64,000 nucleotides of DNA from Macrothele yani (GCA_039090855.1 CM076999.1:117489072-117553071), one strand, 5' to 3'; counted from the first letter of the stretch, positions 11,433-23,345 are shown. A program made the numbers and translations. The notes: generated by a model from the letters alone, not told the origin.

Positions 11433-13911
11433 AGGGATCGCATTCGTCCTAAAATTCCTAAAATTCCTAATATTTTGTGACCCTCCTTAAATTCCTAAAA
11501 TTAGACCTAAAATTTGCTATTCATCCTAAAATTTTCGTAAGCTTATTTTTATTAAAAACAACCGTTATTAACGCCAATAAATTTACCATTACGGTAAGGT
11601 AAAAAGACCTGTTATTGTAGAAACACAGCCTATATGCTGTGCTGCTGAAGGGAGGGAAAAATGACGCCATCGAGATGCACTTGATGCACTTGCTTCGGGG
11701 CGGGCGATCCATTTTTTTGCCTTCGAACAGTTTTCGAGAGTAACAAGAGATCTAAGGGAAAAGGGGAGGGGTCATTTTCACCCCTGGTTTGCGCTTTGCA
11801 GACGAACTCCGTGGCACGCAGAAGATCGTACTTTATTTTTGTACATGCCTTGTGGAACCTCCTCTTTCTGCTGATGTTTTGTTATTGTAAACCGCAGGTG
11901 GGTGGAAGCAAAGAGGAAACATGTGGTCTTCTTCCGTAACCTCCGGTAATGACGATGGGATGGTAGCTGAGTTATCTTGGCAGGCAGTAGAGCACGTGAT
12001 CATTGACCTTCGATCATGCGTCGGCGACAGCGACCTTCGATGCGCAATATATCTCGGCTCCGACTCGCTTTGACTGAACTTGCGTGAGATGCGTATGATA
12101 GTTTCTGGTTTTACGTCTTTATGGTGTTCTCTGTGCAGGTTCAGTTCTCTAGTGGTGACCTGCTTTTTTTTTTTTTTTTTTCATATCTTTTGACATCCTC
12201 GCAGCCAAATTTCGGGAAGTTGTCTGGTTTTGCAATATTGGAACGTGTTTTTGTACTTCCCTTTCATTTTCTGGTTAGTAATACAAGTGTTTAAGATGCC
12301 TAAATCCAAAACGAAATTTCAAGATGCGTGGCTCGCCAAAGAATTGGACGGAGTGAAGTTGAAAGAATGGTGTTCTGCAACTGAAACAATATTTTCTGCT
12401 AAGTGTATATTGTGTTCAGAAATTTTCAATATTTCTAATAGTGGCTTTTCACAAGTAAAAGCGCATCATAAAGAAAAAAAGTTCCCATAACAAGAAATTC
12501 CCATAACAATAAATTTGTTAAATAGTGTTCGTGATTCACATAAATTTTATAAAGAGTATGTTGATAAGCTGAAGGAAGAACAATAAAAAAAGGTAAAAGA
12601 AAGGAAGCAGAAAGAGAGGGAAAATAAGGAAAAGCAGCTAGAGAAAAAAGAAAAGCTGAGTTTGATGACAAAATAAAAGAAAATGATGCAGAAATAAATA
12701 GGCTTAAAAAAGATAAAGAAGCCTCCCTAGCAGTAATTCAAGAGGGAACAGAAAGAATGCGAAAAGCTGTAGAAAAACAAAATACTGTTGAAATAGCAGT
12801 TGCCTCTAACTTGATCATACAAGGTTCAGCTGAAATAAAGAAAAGAAAGTAAATTAGTTGTGGTGGAAGCAGAAAAAGATAGGCGTATCAGGAAAAGGTT
12901 AAAACAATAATATGAAAAAAGTAATTCAGTGAACAATTGTACATAGTTCTTGGTTTTCAATTACCTTTTTAGGATATTATAATTTAATGTGAAACCTGAA
13001 AACTTTCTGTGAAAATCGTGAATTGCTTCTGGTTAAACAGCATATTAATGTTCAAAGTGAAACTTGAATGTGGTAAATATACTTGAATATGATAATAACA
13101 CGTGAAAAGATAAGAACTGAACATTAGAAGTAAATCATACTTAAACTTTAGACATTAGACGTTATGCAAAAAATTTGGGTGTGAACTTCGACCATATATA
13201 CTAATGGACTGCGCATTGGCAATAGCTGCATCAAAGCCGCCATGGCTCAAACATTGGGCACGTCATCATCAGACTCCAAATTTCGTGTAAAAATGCTGTT
13301 ATGATTACTAATTTACATTGCAGAACTTCAGTGTTTTCGGTGTATTATGTGAATGCGCCTCATATATAATGAAAACTCTTCAGGTAAGTTTACTTATGAG
13401 CTATATACATGCATGAACGGGTTGTTTACATTTTGTGATTTATAATGTGATGAACATTTGCGAAGAATTTGGAACCTGCATTCCATTTTTTTTTCTTAAG
13501 TTACTATATTTTTATATCAATAGCTGCAAGTTTCTGGTTAAGTAATTGAACTTTATTGACTTAGGTATTTAATTCGTTTCTTACCCATGAAAAATCATAG
13601 AACTTTCTTTACTATATCGCTCAGAGCAACCATAAGCACAGCAGGTGTAACCCATCTTTTTGACTGTTGTCATGTGATTTTATGTTGGAGCCAGAAATTT
13701 TGATGTCATGCGCAGTCTATCAGTATATATGGTTGAAGGGTGTGAAGCAAACTCTTTACAATGTATACAAAGTTGTTTTACTAGATGTATACAAATATAC
13801 ATCTAGTTTTTATTGAAATACACTCCTAAAATTTTCCTAAAATTTTTCTAAAAATTCCTAAAATTCCTAAAATTCCAACCTAAAATTTTCCAGAAGTATG
13901 CTATGATCCCT
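11433..13911 (+). mobile_element. hAT element, internally deleted copy
   Basis: Starts AGGGATCGCATTCGTCC and ends ATGCTATGATCCCT. The flanks share GATGAAC (11426-11432 and 13913-13919), giving a 7- to 8-bp TSD. It aligns over its length with the full copy at 58225-62514 but lacks about 1.83 kb of the transposase core (equivalent of about 59270-61095). What remains is 5' sequence, the BED-finger N-terminus, and the C-terminal charged tail. Both copies carry short CCTAAAATT subterminal repeats near each end. Confidence 0.9.
12296..12910 (+). pseudogene. hAT transposase, deletion relic
   Basis: Begins MPKSKTKFQDAWLAKELDGV and retains the BED-type zinc finger (CILC ... HH), then jumps at about 12478 into the C-terminal region (SVRDSHKFYKEYVDKLKEEQ). 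A stop follows and then the Lys/Glu-rich tail at about 12601-12910 in another frame. The RNase H-like catalytic core and the dimerisation motif are deleted. Filler is visible at the junction: TTCCCATAACAA(G/T)AAA occurs twice (12482-12512), once in the full copy. This relic could bind element ends but not transpose. Confidence 0.8.
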
Positions 13912-14480
13912 GGATGAACCCATCTCAGCTTCCAATTGTCGTGTACTGGTACAGGGGTTTGCTGTCACAGCTTTGCCCAGTGTTGTCAGTGTTGGTGGGC
14001 ATTGGACATCATGCCTTCAGCTTGTCTTTGAGACTGGTTTTGCAGCATTGAAACTCTGGAACCATTTTTCATGCAGTGCTGTTGCCCACTGTTTCTGTGT
14101 CTTCAGCTGCACAAATTTCTATCACTGATGCTACCATGTTTCACTCTTTTTTTCAGTAATGGTGCAAGAGCACCCAAACAGCACATTTATTGATCTCCAT
14201 CCATAGCTCTTCTGATAACACAAAGTGGCTCCATGCCAAACGCACGTCATCAGCCTTGTGTGTTTCATTTCATTGCAATACCCAGTTAACACTGGCACAG
14301 ATTTCTCACAGAAGAGGATGCTTAAAAGAATGTTTACTCATAAACAAAGAGTTCAGAGCAATCTGATTATGTTTAATTGTGATTTTTTCACAGTAACAAG
14401 TAAAACAATGATTTACAGTTCCAGCTTCTTTACAGCTCCATCACCGCTGTCATAAATGGTGAATTTGTCGCCATTTCAGG
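13912..14480. other. Intron 2 sequence between hAT and Tigger
   Basis: Continues the sequence interrupted by the hAT at 11433. It holds no recognised coding region; the small ORFs at 14225-14455 look incidental. Confidence 0.4.
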
Positions 14481-16479
14481 TACCGTATATACTCGCGTAT
14501 AAGTCGAGAAATTTGGGACAAAATGAGAGCTTCAAAGTAATGGGGGTCGACTTATACGCGGGGTCTAAAAAAATCGTAAGTCCAAAAGTTCTTCCCGTGA
14601 GGCAAAAGGCAATCCATCCCAAAAGAAATAAAAATGCCGATGCGATATTAATTACGAAATCGCAACCCTCCGAAAGAAAAAAGAAAGAAAGAAAGAAAGA
14701 AAAAACGCCGATGTGGTAGAATTACGAAATCGCGAACATCCGAATCTCCCTGCGCTTTGAGAATTCTCCTGTCTCCTGGCTTTGCGTATCCACAGCGCAG
14801 TCACAGCCGCGCATAGAAAGCTCCCCCTTCTGACTACCAGTTGACTGCACTGATCTTCGACGTAACGGAGCCATGCGACAGCCAGTGTTAGGTGTTGCTT
14901 GTTCTTAATCGCACGTATTTTTCTTGTTCTTAACCGCACGTGTCTCGCTTCTCCTATTATGGGTGACACGGATTGTGTACAGAAGCGGATTTCCTATAAC
15001 GCAAGATTCAAGTTGAAAGTGGTTTCTTTTGCAGAAAATACTAACAACTGTGCTGCTTCACGTCAATTTGGCATTAACGAAAAACTCATTCGAGATTGGC
15101 GTAAAAAAAAACCGGACTTGGTGAAAATCCCAAAATCGCAAAAGGCGCTGCGTCATCTTTCCCAGAGCTGGAAAGTGTCTTGAATGATTGGATTGTGGGC
15201 TGCAGACAAAATGGTTACATTGTAACGCGAACTGGTATACGTTTGCGAGCAATGAAGCTCGCAAAAGATGAAAAGTTTGCAGCCGCAAATAACACTTTTC
15301 GTGCCTCACCAGGATGGGGCACAAGGTTCATGAACTGCTATGGGTTGTGTCTACGCCAGCGCACCAAAATTGCACAAAAGTTACCTCGTGACCTCGAAGC
15401 AAAGATAATGAAATTTCAAAAGTATGTAATTCAAAAGAGAAAAGAGACTGCTTTTGAACTTTCCCAAATAGGGAACATGGATGAAACCGCCATGTGTTTC
15501 GACCTTCCTGGAAATAAGACGGTGAACCAAAAAGGCGAAAAAAATATCTTGATCAAAACGACTGGCCACGAAAAATCCAGTTTCACGGTTGTTCTTTCCT
15601 GTTTGGCCGACGGCAGTAAGCTACCTCCGGTAATTATTTTCAAACGCAAAACTCTGCCGAAAAGCGTTTTCTTTCCGTCTGGTGTGCTCGTTCGTGCCCA
15701 TGAAAAAGGATGGATGAACGAATCCGGAACAATTGACTGGTTAAAGAATGTGTGGAACAAAAAGCCAGGTGCACTTTTGAGGAAACCTTCTCTTTTGGTG
15801 TGGGATATGTTTGTTGCACACCGTTGTGCAGAAATGAAAAAAACTGCAGAAAATTCAAAAACAACTCTTGCTGTCATCCCAGGTGGGTTGACATCTGTTC
15901 TTCAGCCACTAGATGTCTGCCTTAATAAGCCCTTCAAGGACAATGTGCGGAGGTATTGGGCAGATTGGATAAGTTCCGATTTGCCGACTGAAACCAAGGG
16001 CGGAAATCTAAAGAAGCCGGATTTCGTTTTGATTGCGCGATGGGTCAAGGATTCTTGGGATGCGATACCTGCGAAAATGGTCGTGAAATCATTCAAGAAA
16101 TGTTGCATTAGTAACAAACTTGATGGCACAGAGGATGATGAGATTTTTATGAGTGATGATGACAGTGATTCTGATGACACAGGCATAGATGGGAATACTG
16201 ATGTTTATGATGACGCGCCGATGACGAAGAAAGACTTTTTTGAACTGTTTGGCGAGTCTGACTCGGAATCGGATTTTGAAGGGTTCCGATGAAGTTTTTG
16301 GGAATGCAAATTAAATTTAGTATTATATATATAATTTTTTTCGTTTTCAAATGTTTTTGAATAAATTCATTGAATTTTTTTCTCTCATTCCGGGATCGAC
16401 TTATATGCGAGTTTCCGATTTCTTACGATTTTTTTCCTCTGAAAGTGGGGGGTCGACTTATACGCGAGTATATACGGTA
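14481..16479 (+). mobile_element. Tigger (pogo-type) DNA transposon, near complete
   Basis: Left end TACCGTATATACTCGCGTAT and right end ATACGCGAGTATATACGGTA are perfect inverted copies of each other for at least 20 bases. TIR similarity extends through AAGTCGA. TA dinucleotides flank the element, the pogo/Tc1 target site. A second internal repeat of GTCGACTTATACGCG occurs at both ends (14546 and 16451), giving a bipartite end. It encodes a transposase in the same orientation (14959-16292). Good preservation of the TIRs and gene suggests a relatively recent insertion in poly(A) polymerase intron 2. Confidence 0.93.
14959..16292 (+). pseudogene. Tigger/pogo DDD transposase, one frameshift
   Basis: Cut-and-paste transposase of the pogo/Tigger branch. 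The N-terminal HTH (MGDTDCVQKRISYNARFKLK...CAASRQFGINEKLIRDW) is read from 14959. At about 15150 the frame breaks: one base appears missing in the AAAAGGCGCTGCG region. The rest continues in the frame open from 15156 to 16292, where PELESVLNDWI picks up the family sequence. The DDE domain has the three acidic positions: GNMDETAMCFDLP, LLVWDMFVAH and VLQPLDVCLNKPFKD. A C-terminal block NVRRYWADWI, then KSFKKCCISNKLDGTEDDE and an Asp/Ser-rich acidic tail follow. Length (about 440 residues with the HTH) is normal. Apart from the frameshift I see no lost catalytic residue. Confidence 0.9.
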
Positions 16480-17110
16480 ATCGTTACTTCTGTTAAACTG
16501 TCCCTGTGACAAGAAAATCATTGTTAAGCCCACTTCTACTTGATACTTATGGTCCATGGCCTGGGGGGCGGGGTTGCTGGCACATATGCATCCTCTCACC
16601 AGCATGTTGTAGTTTAACCTGGATTTGTCAGACCCTGCTACCCATTTTCAGTGTTCTACAATCTAGTGATGACATTTCTTCTCAAACCAAGGCCTCATAG
16701 CTCAGTGACATGCAATTAACAAGGGTGTCATAGTCCAATCATGCCATTGTACATTGAATGGTCTTTGCACAAACCTTCATAGTTTCTTTATCATTGAATG
16801 CTGACATTATCCTCCTCACTCTTTCCCTCTGTTCTGACATCACAATACCTGACAGGCTGCACTCACCTTGAACATCAACAGCCTTATTTAGAGCCACAAT
16901 TTATATGGCAGCTGCCAGTTTTGATGTAGTTCTGGTGCATGTATGTGACAATTGTACTTGGAAGTCTCACATTCTTCTTCAGTCTGGGAGGTGGAGCATC
17001 TCATTTTTCTTCATCCAACGATCAGACTTGCTCAGATTGCCATGTTTACTACGTATCATCACAGTTGTCGGTGGGCTTTACAGCATGTAGGTATCGTACT
17101 AATTCAAAAA
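16480..17110. other. Intron 2 sequence 3' of Tigger
   Basis: Same unassigned sequence as before the Tigger. The small overlapping + strand ORFs at 16905-17160 have no recognisable family. Confidence 0.4.
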
Positions 17111-17114
17111 CCAC

Positions 17115-17127
17115 GGGGGGGGGGGGG
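17115..17127. repeat. Poly-G tract
   Basis: Thirteen consecutive G in otherwise mixed sequence. Confidence 0.95.
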
Positions 17128-17200
17128 AGCTGGCTGCTGTATTCTGGTAGAGTAGGGTAGGCTAGTGGATGGGTGTGGTGCGTATAATAAAATTTGCTTT

Positions 17201-17226
17201 CACACACACACACACACACACACACA

Positions 17227-17269
<43 letters not shown>
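17201..17269. repeat. (CA)n(GA)n compound microsatellite
   Basis: About 25 bases of CA, a short ACA interruption, then about 34 bases of alternating AG. Minus-strand ORFs over it (Ser-Leu and Cys-Val runs) are artefacts. Confidence 0.97.
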
Positions 17270-17272
<3 letters not shown>

Positions 17273-17374
17273 GAATCATTAACTTGCTTTGGTATTCTTA
17301 ACCACCAAACAATAATGATTGAGAATTCACACGTAAATTAATGTTTTGATTGCTAAATGTATGTTTTGTATCCA

Positions 17375-17810
17375 GGGGTCGAAAAATCACCTAATGCAAC
17401 CTTGGGACTATTGATTTTCATGTTCAGATTAGAGCGAAATATTTTGTATTAGCCTGGGATATTAGTTTTCATGTTCAGACTAGAGCAAAATATTTTTTAT
17501 TAGCCCTGATTATTGGTTTTCATATTTATATATACATATACTGGTTGGAGATTTAACGACTATTTATTGTGAGCAACTTGGATTTAGGGTCACTGGTTCC
17601 AGGAACGGAGACAGTCAGTGCTGGAAGACAAACATAACGTTCGTGCTTCACCAGGATTTGAACCTGGACCCATCTTGAATCAATGGTCAGCTCCACTTGG
17701 TGGCATTTTTGTTATTAGCTCAGGAGTAACGGTTTTCATGTTTGGACTAGAGCAAAATATTTTTATTAGTCTGGTACTATCATTTAAAAGTTTGTTTTTC
17801 CAAAGCTGTG
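17375..17810. repeat. 57-bp direct repeats in a hAT-end-like sequence
   Basis: Begins CAGGGGTCGAAAAATCA, like the hAT end at 1040. It then has repeats of a unit with TTTTCATGTTCAGA(T/C)TAGAGC and AAATATTTT: two adjacent copies and a partial at 17405-17530, and one at about 17725-17780. The last copy is separated by a tRNA-like insert that reads on the minus strand (GGTCCAGGTTCAAATCC at about 17655-17670). Confidence 0.55.
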
Positions 17811-18358
17811 GTGCTTAAGTATTTTTTCAGTTGTATTATTATTATTATTTTTTAAGGATGCAGGCAGCTGTTGCATTTTTCACTTGTAGGTGTATCACAT
17901 TTCTTTTAGGTACCACATCTTCTGTTGTATGGAATACTATTTGCAGGGGGGGCTTAGGATGAAAATACATCGATCAAGACAAGATTCCTTGCTTTTTGGT
18001 GTTGGGGAATGGGGGAGTGAAAAAACAGCCCCTTAGTTTAGATGTGGGTGTGCATCATCTAGAGAGCAGATGAGTGTTTTGTTTTGTCTGCATGTCTAAG
18101 TTTGTATATTTTACATTTCCTTAAATTAGAGGCTTTGCTTGGGTCTAGCTCAAAGTAAATTGGGACTAAATGAATCTTTATTCCAGTTAGTCCAGGACTC
18201 TAAATGGGCAAAAAAATAATTCTGGATCCTTGGTATCCATACCATTTTTGATAAATGTTCCAGAGTGAATATTTTCTTAGCAGTTCTCAACATTTATGTT
18301 CTGTAATTTCTGCTTATCCTGTTTGCCAAATATTTTTTTATTTCTCTTTTTCTCCTAG

Positions 18359-18574
<216 letters not shown>

Positions 18575-18632
18575 TAGAAAAATTCTTCTAAAATTTTCTC
18601 AACCTAGTAAAAAAGAAAGTAACAGATCGGTG

Positions 18633-18766
18633 AATGCTAATGAAACGCTGAAATTCGTTTTATTGGTGTAATATTAGAAACACTAGGACAAAACTCTAGC
18701 TTTAAAAAAAACCTAGTGTTTCTAATATTGCACCAATAAAATGGATTTCAGCATTTTATTAGTATT
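18633..18766. mobile_element. Hairpin MITE-like inverted repeat
   Basis: Two arms of about 55 bp (18633-18687 and 18712-18766) are inverted copies containing TGCTAATGAAACGCTGAAAT and AATATTAGAAACACTAGG. A loop of about 24 bases separates them. It lies 150 bases after poly(A) polymerase exon c, so the transcript could form a strong stem-loop. Confidence 0.8.
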
Positions 18767-19107
18767 ACTGGTGTATGTCTACCCAATTTTTACATTAGAT
18801 CAGTAAATACTTTTTTCACAGAGGTTTCTTTTATTTATTTTGTTTTTGTCCAGCTGCTGAACTAAACTGGCATTTTTGAAAAGGGCTGAACTTAAAACAG
18901 TGTTCTGGAGAAATTAAGAATTATTACTGAGTGAGGTGATAATCTTCTCGTGTCATTAACCAACCAATATCAACCTTGGTTTCAGCAGTCATCAAATTTT
19001 CTCCATTTTTCTGATGCTTTCACTGTGCTATATTGCAGTAATTGCCCATCTTACTGCTGTTTTTCTCACATACTCCTGATGCTGTAGCAAATTTTTCAGT
19101 AATTTTG

Positions 19108-20386
19108 TACAGGGGTTGTCCAAAATAATAATAACACTTTGAAACAATAGGTGTTACGCACCTAATATGGTGTGGGAGCACCCTTGGCATTTAAAACTGC
19201 TTGAATCCTCCTTGGAATGGATGCATACAAGTCCTGGATGGTGGTAAGTGGTATGTTGTACCATTCTTCCGGCAGAAACTGCTTTAATTCCTGGAGAGAC
19301 GCCGGAGAAGGATAACGGGATCACACTCTGTTTTCCAACACAGACCACAGGGGCTCAATGATGTTTAAGTCTGGTGATTAAGCAGGCCAGGGAAAGTGTG
19401 CAACTTCATCCTCATGCTCTTCAAACCATGATTGAACAGTTCGATTTCTGAGAATTGGGGCATTATCATCTTGAAAGGTGTAGTCCCCTGACGGAAACAA
19501 TGTCTGCACCATTGAATGCACATGGTCGGCCAAAAGAGTGGCATAGTCACCGCTAGTGATCCATCCGTGTAAGGTGATAATGGGACCTGCTGCAAACCAT
19601 GAGATCATGGCCCGAACCATTACGGAATCGATCCCATGCTTCATTGTAGGAAGGAGACAGTCTGGGTTATAGACTTCTGCATGGATTCTCCACACGTAAA
19701 CCCGTTCTGTGGTTGGGAATAGTGAGAAACTTGATTCGTCGGAAAACAAGACATGTTTCCAGGGATCTGCAGTCCACGTTTTATGTTCCTGGCACCACTG
19801 TAGTCTCCATTTCATATTCACCTGTGACACCAGGTGTTTTGCAATTGCAGCACTGCAGTAAATATTGTGCTTATGCAATTCCCTTCGCACGGTATGGGTC
19901 GACACTGGGTTTTGGAGATGTGCATTAAGCTCAGCAGTCACTTTTGTCGCCGTTGTCTTCCTCCTTGCGGTCACAATCCTCTTTTAATGTCCTCCTGTCT
20001 CTCGCAGTGAGTTTGGTTTTCCTTCCACAGTTGTGTCTCGCAGACGATGATGTGCCGCGAACATTGTATGCTGTCTTGACCTTTGACACGATACCTCTCG
20101 ATATCCCCAATAACTGTGCAACTGTGGTTACCGACGCACCAACCAGATGGGCTCCTACAATCTGCCCTCTTTGGAACTCCGACAGGTCACATTGTGCCTT
20201 CACCTAGAACAAAATTATGCAGACACTGATTTAAAATGCAATCATGCAGACCCTTGAAAACTATAAGCAACACTTTTTTTCAAACAAAAATTGTAGCTAC
20301 ATGTTCGTTTTACTCAAAAAGCAGCACATACCAAAGTCACTGTTTTCAGCGAGGTGTTTCCATTATATTGGACATCAGGTGTGTTA
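19108..20386 (-). mobile_element. Tc1-type transposon, decayed
   Basis: TA-flanked inverted ends: left TACAGGGGTTGTCCAAAATA, right ending TATTGGACATCAGGTGTGTTA. Length 1.28 kb is typical of Tc1. The minus strand carries a transposase broken into two frames and a premature stop. Confidence 0.85.
19300..20203 (-). pseudogene. Tc1 transposase, frameshifted with nonsense codon
   Basis: Cut-and-paste transposase. The N-terminal paired-like HTH (SEFQRGQIVGAHLVGASVTT...GISRGIVSKVKTAY) is read from 20203. A frameshift near 19960 moves to the frame MTARRKTTATKVTAELNAHL. The catalytic positions HVLFSDESSFSL (first D) and YTFQDDNAPI (second D) are visible. After PWPA comes a TAA at 19380, where Tc1 proteins usually have Gln or Tyr before SPDLN. 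Past the stop, SPDLNIIEPLWSVL supplies the third catalytic residue, E. The stop fits a CAA-to-TAA change. DD34E spacing is expected but not counted. Confidence 0.85.
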
Positions 20387-20618
20387 TTTTTAGAGTGAAA
20401 GTTGCATGTTAGTGTTTTTGGTGTTTTTTTGTTTGGGTTTTATGTCAATAAAGTATTTTAAAGTTATTAAAATTACACAGGATTCAGAAATTGTGCAACT
20501 GTACTGGTGATTATAAAGTCTAAAGGAGAAACAGTGATAGTTTTAACATATCCTCATGTTAGGAGTAAGACCTAATTTTGTGGTTACATGTGTGAAATGT
20601 TAATTGAAATGTAGGACT

Positions 20619-20803
20619 CCCCGATATGAATATGAAAGGTGATTGGCCTATAGGTCCCTGATACGAATATGAAAGGTTATTGGCCTACAGATCCCCGATA
20701 TGAATATGAAAGGTGATTGGGCCTACAGATCCCCGATATGAATATGAAAGGTTATTGGCCTACAGATCCCCGATATGAATATGAAAGGTAATTGGCCTAC
20801 TGC
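20619..20803. repeat. 37-bp minisatellite, 5 copies
   Basis: Units of CCCGATATGAATATGAAAGG plus T(G/T)ATTGGCCTACAGATC; five near-identical copies with single-base differences. It lies in intron 3, outside any recognised transposon. Confidence 0.93.
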
Positions 20804-21204
20804 ATTTATACTCCTAGAATTTTTTTATGAGCTCCTAAAAAACCACAAAGTTACGTCCCAGGGATTTAACAATTTTTAAGTAGTGCATCTGTGTATAAGC
20901 CATGACATGCGAAACTCATTTTTCATCCAAACCCAGAGTAAACATAGTCTTTTTCTGATGGGATCAAGGTTCAAATTTGGTTCAACTTTGGATGCACCAA
21001 GATGGAACAGAGCAAGGTTGTCTTGATTCTTCCAGAGTTGTAACAGACCAGGTTACATATAAAAGAATCAAAGAACTGTGTATTTTTGTTAGTTTGAAAT
21101 TTAAATTTTAACATATAATTCACAAAAAGTGCATAAATGAATTGATCATGATCACATGTAGAGGATTTTAGGAAGGGGGTGTCTGACCCCACTTAAACAA
21201 CCCT

Positions 21205-21457
21205 TAGAAATAGGAAGCTAAGGGATTTGGCCTAGATTGTCCGATAGGAAAGTGACACGGAAGTGAAGTAGAAAGGGGGAGGAAGACGCCCTTATTTGTT
21301 ACTGGGGGCCAGTACCCTGGGTCCGACAGCTTAACGTGCCCATCCGATGCATGGCGGATATTTAGTGGATCGAGAGTTCGTACCTGCCGGGGATCGAACC
21401 TGAAGTCCTTTACGTGGCAGTCACGAACGTTGCCCACTAGGACACCCGCAGCCCGTA
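21205..21457 (-). mobile_element. tRNA-derived SINE (family 2)
   Basis: On the minus strand, from 21457: GGGCTGCGGGTGTCCTAGTG resembles a tRNA 5' end with A box, and CAGGTTCGATCCCCGGCAGG a B box about 55 bases later. A non-tRNA body follows, ending near AATCTAGGCC. It differs in body from the three + strand SINEs. Exact ends and TSD are not clear. Confidence 0.6.
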
Positions 21458-21768
21458 TAAATTAATTACGTATAACTGAATTATAAAATCAGAAAAATTC
21501 CAATAAAATATTGTGACTAATGCAGAATTACATATAAAAGTGAAAAACGTATAACCGAGGTTCCACTGTACTTGGTTGTTTGAAGAGTACAAATTTCCAA
21601 GTATATTTATTATAGCAGATGATGTGTGTGTTTCATTAGCTGTAGTAGGCGACATGCAACTTTTCTTTCACATTTTTACTATTCATACCAGTAAAATATG
21701 AAATTTAATGTGTTGCTAAAGATATATTTCCACTTCAGCATATAATTATAGTTATGCTCTTATTTCAG

Positions 21769-21853
21769 GTCTCACAATTACAGATGAAATCATGTTGGGT
21801 AAATCTGAGTGGACAAAACTATTTGAGCCTCTAAATTTTTTTGCGAAGTACAA
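21769..21853 (+). CDS. PAPOLA: Poly(A) polymerase, exon d
   Basis: After completing Gly, encodes LTITDEIMLGKSEWTKLFEP, then LNFFAKY and the first two bases of a Lys codon. This matches the family segment G-x-x-I-T-D-E-I-x-x-x-K-x-x-W-x-x-L-F-E-x-x-N-F-F-x-x-Y-K at the start of the RNA-binding domain. Acceptor TTATTTCAG; donor GTATGT at 21854. The next exon in frame lies 27 kb away at 49145. No disabling change. Confidence 0.95.
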
Positions 21854-22517
21854 GTATGTATTACCTTTCTTGTGATTTTATATATATATATTTTCCTTCT
21901 TTTATTTTTAAAATGGGATTTGAAAAGTGTTCTGCACATATGTACTTGGAATGTAATAGATGCATTTGTAGTAATTCTACAAGCACATCAGGTAGTAATT
22001 TCCATTTCTGCAGCTATGAATGCACAGAATATAGACTGATATGAAACAGCATATTGTAAATTACTAACTGTTAGATAACACAAATGTTTAAATCTGGAAA
22101 AGCCTGCGTAATAGGCAGAAAAGAAAAAGAAAAGTTATCACTGAATGGAATGACTAACTAGAAGGGATCTGTAACATATAACTCATAATTCTGTTTTAAT
22201 TGCATTCCTTGTGTAATTAAAGAAAGAAAAGAAACAGATGTTTGGGTAATACCTTATGCAAAAACAACAAGCTTAATTTTACCTAATTTGTAGAAGGCAC
22301 CTTGTCTTTGCATCACTCATCAGATAACCTGTTGCAAAACATTATATTCAGATTTCAACCGAATGAGCAGCTGTGCGATGATAAGTTTGCTGTAGACATC
22401 TTCCAGTAAATTTTCTTGATTTTGTGATACTTATTTTATTGTATTAAATTTTTGATAACGAGGCATATAAAATTTGTAATTTCTTTCTTTCCACCTAAAC
22501 CTCTAATAATAATAATT
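21854..22517. other. Start of poly(A) polymerase intron 4
   Basis: No recognised repeat or gene. An (ATA)n stretch lies at 21876-21888 and an AATAATAATAAT run precedes the element starting at about 22518. Confidence 0.45.
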
Positions 22518-22639
22518 ACAGACCTGCCAACTGTTACGATTTTATCGTATTTAGTACGATAAATCATGCTGCAGTACGCTAATATGATGTTACAGCCAAA
22601 AATACGATATTTTTTAAATAGTCATGTTTTCTCCCATTT

Positions 22640-23345
22640 TTTGCCTTTTCAGACAGAAGCCTTGCAGTAGAATCGCAGCGACGGGCGATGTACGTCGCAG
22701 ATTTATTCTGGTTCTGCAGACAAAAACGACATCCCCAGAACCCTATTAAACCATCTTGCAGACTCCCTGTCATAGATGCAAGTTTTCCGCCTTTCAAAAT
22801 TTCCAAAAACGGAAGTTAGGCGTAGTGAGGATTTCTTCCGGAATCATTTTTTTTTTTTCCCCGCGAAGGACGATGTACGTTGCATAATTATTTTGTATTC
22901 ATCCCTGTCGCAGAATCACGCCAACTGCCGACGTACATCGCGGATTTATTTTGTACTCGTCCCCATAAAAGAATCGCTGCGACGTACATCACAGGTTTAA
23001 TTTGTACTAATCCTCGTAGCAAAATTGCGGCGACGTCCGATGCACATCGCAGATTTATTTTGGTCCTGTAGAAGAATTGTGGCGGCGTACCTCGCAGGTT
23101 TATTTTGTACTCGTCCCCATAGTAGAATCACGGTACGACCAACGTACATCTCAGGTTCATTTTCTACTAATCCTCGTAGCAAAATTGCGGCGACGGCCGA
23201 TGCACATCGCAGATTTATTTTGGTCCTGCAGACAAAAACGACATCCCTAGAACCCGACTAAACCATCTTGCAGACCTCCTAAGATGCAAGTTTTCTGCCT
23301 CTCAAAATTTCCAAAAACGGAAGTTAGGCGGAGTAAGGATTTCTC
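22640..23345. repeat. Irregular 50- to 58-bp tandem repeats
   Basis: Repeated words CGATG(T/C)AC(A/G)TCGCAGATTTAT and ACTCGTCCCC or ACTAATCCTC recur every 50-60 bases. A longer segment with GCAGACAAAAACGACATCCC occurs at both ends (22716 and 23229). The frequent CG dinucleotides contrast with the AT-rich surroundings. Small ORFs here are repeat artefacts. Confidence 0.75.

Noticed and set aside
17049..17279. Minus-strand ORF with Ser-Leu and Val-Cys runs.
   Set aside because: It is translation of the CA/GA microsatellite.
17580..17700. Possible tRNA gene on the minus strand (GGTTCAAATCC).
   Set aside because: Only a B-box-like word is convincing; no cloverleaf could be drawn, so it is more likely a SINE relic.
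22880..23261. Overlapping + strand ORFs with repeated Asp-Leu-Phe words.
   Set aside because: They are products of the tandem tract, with different frames in successive units.
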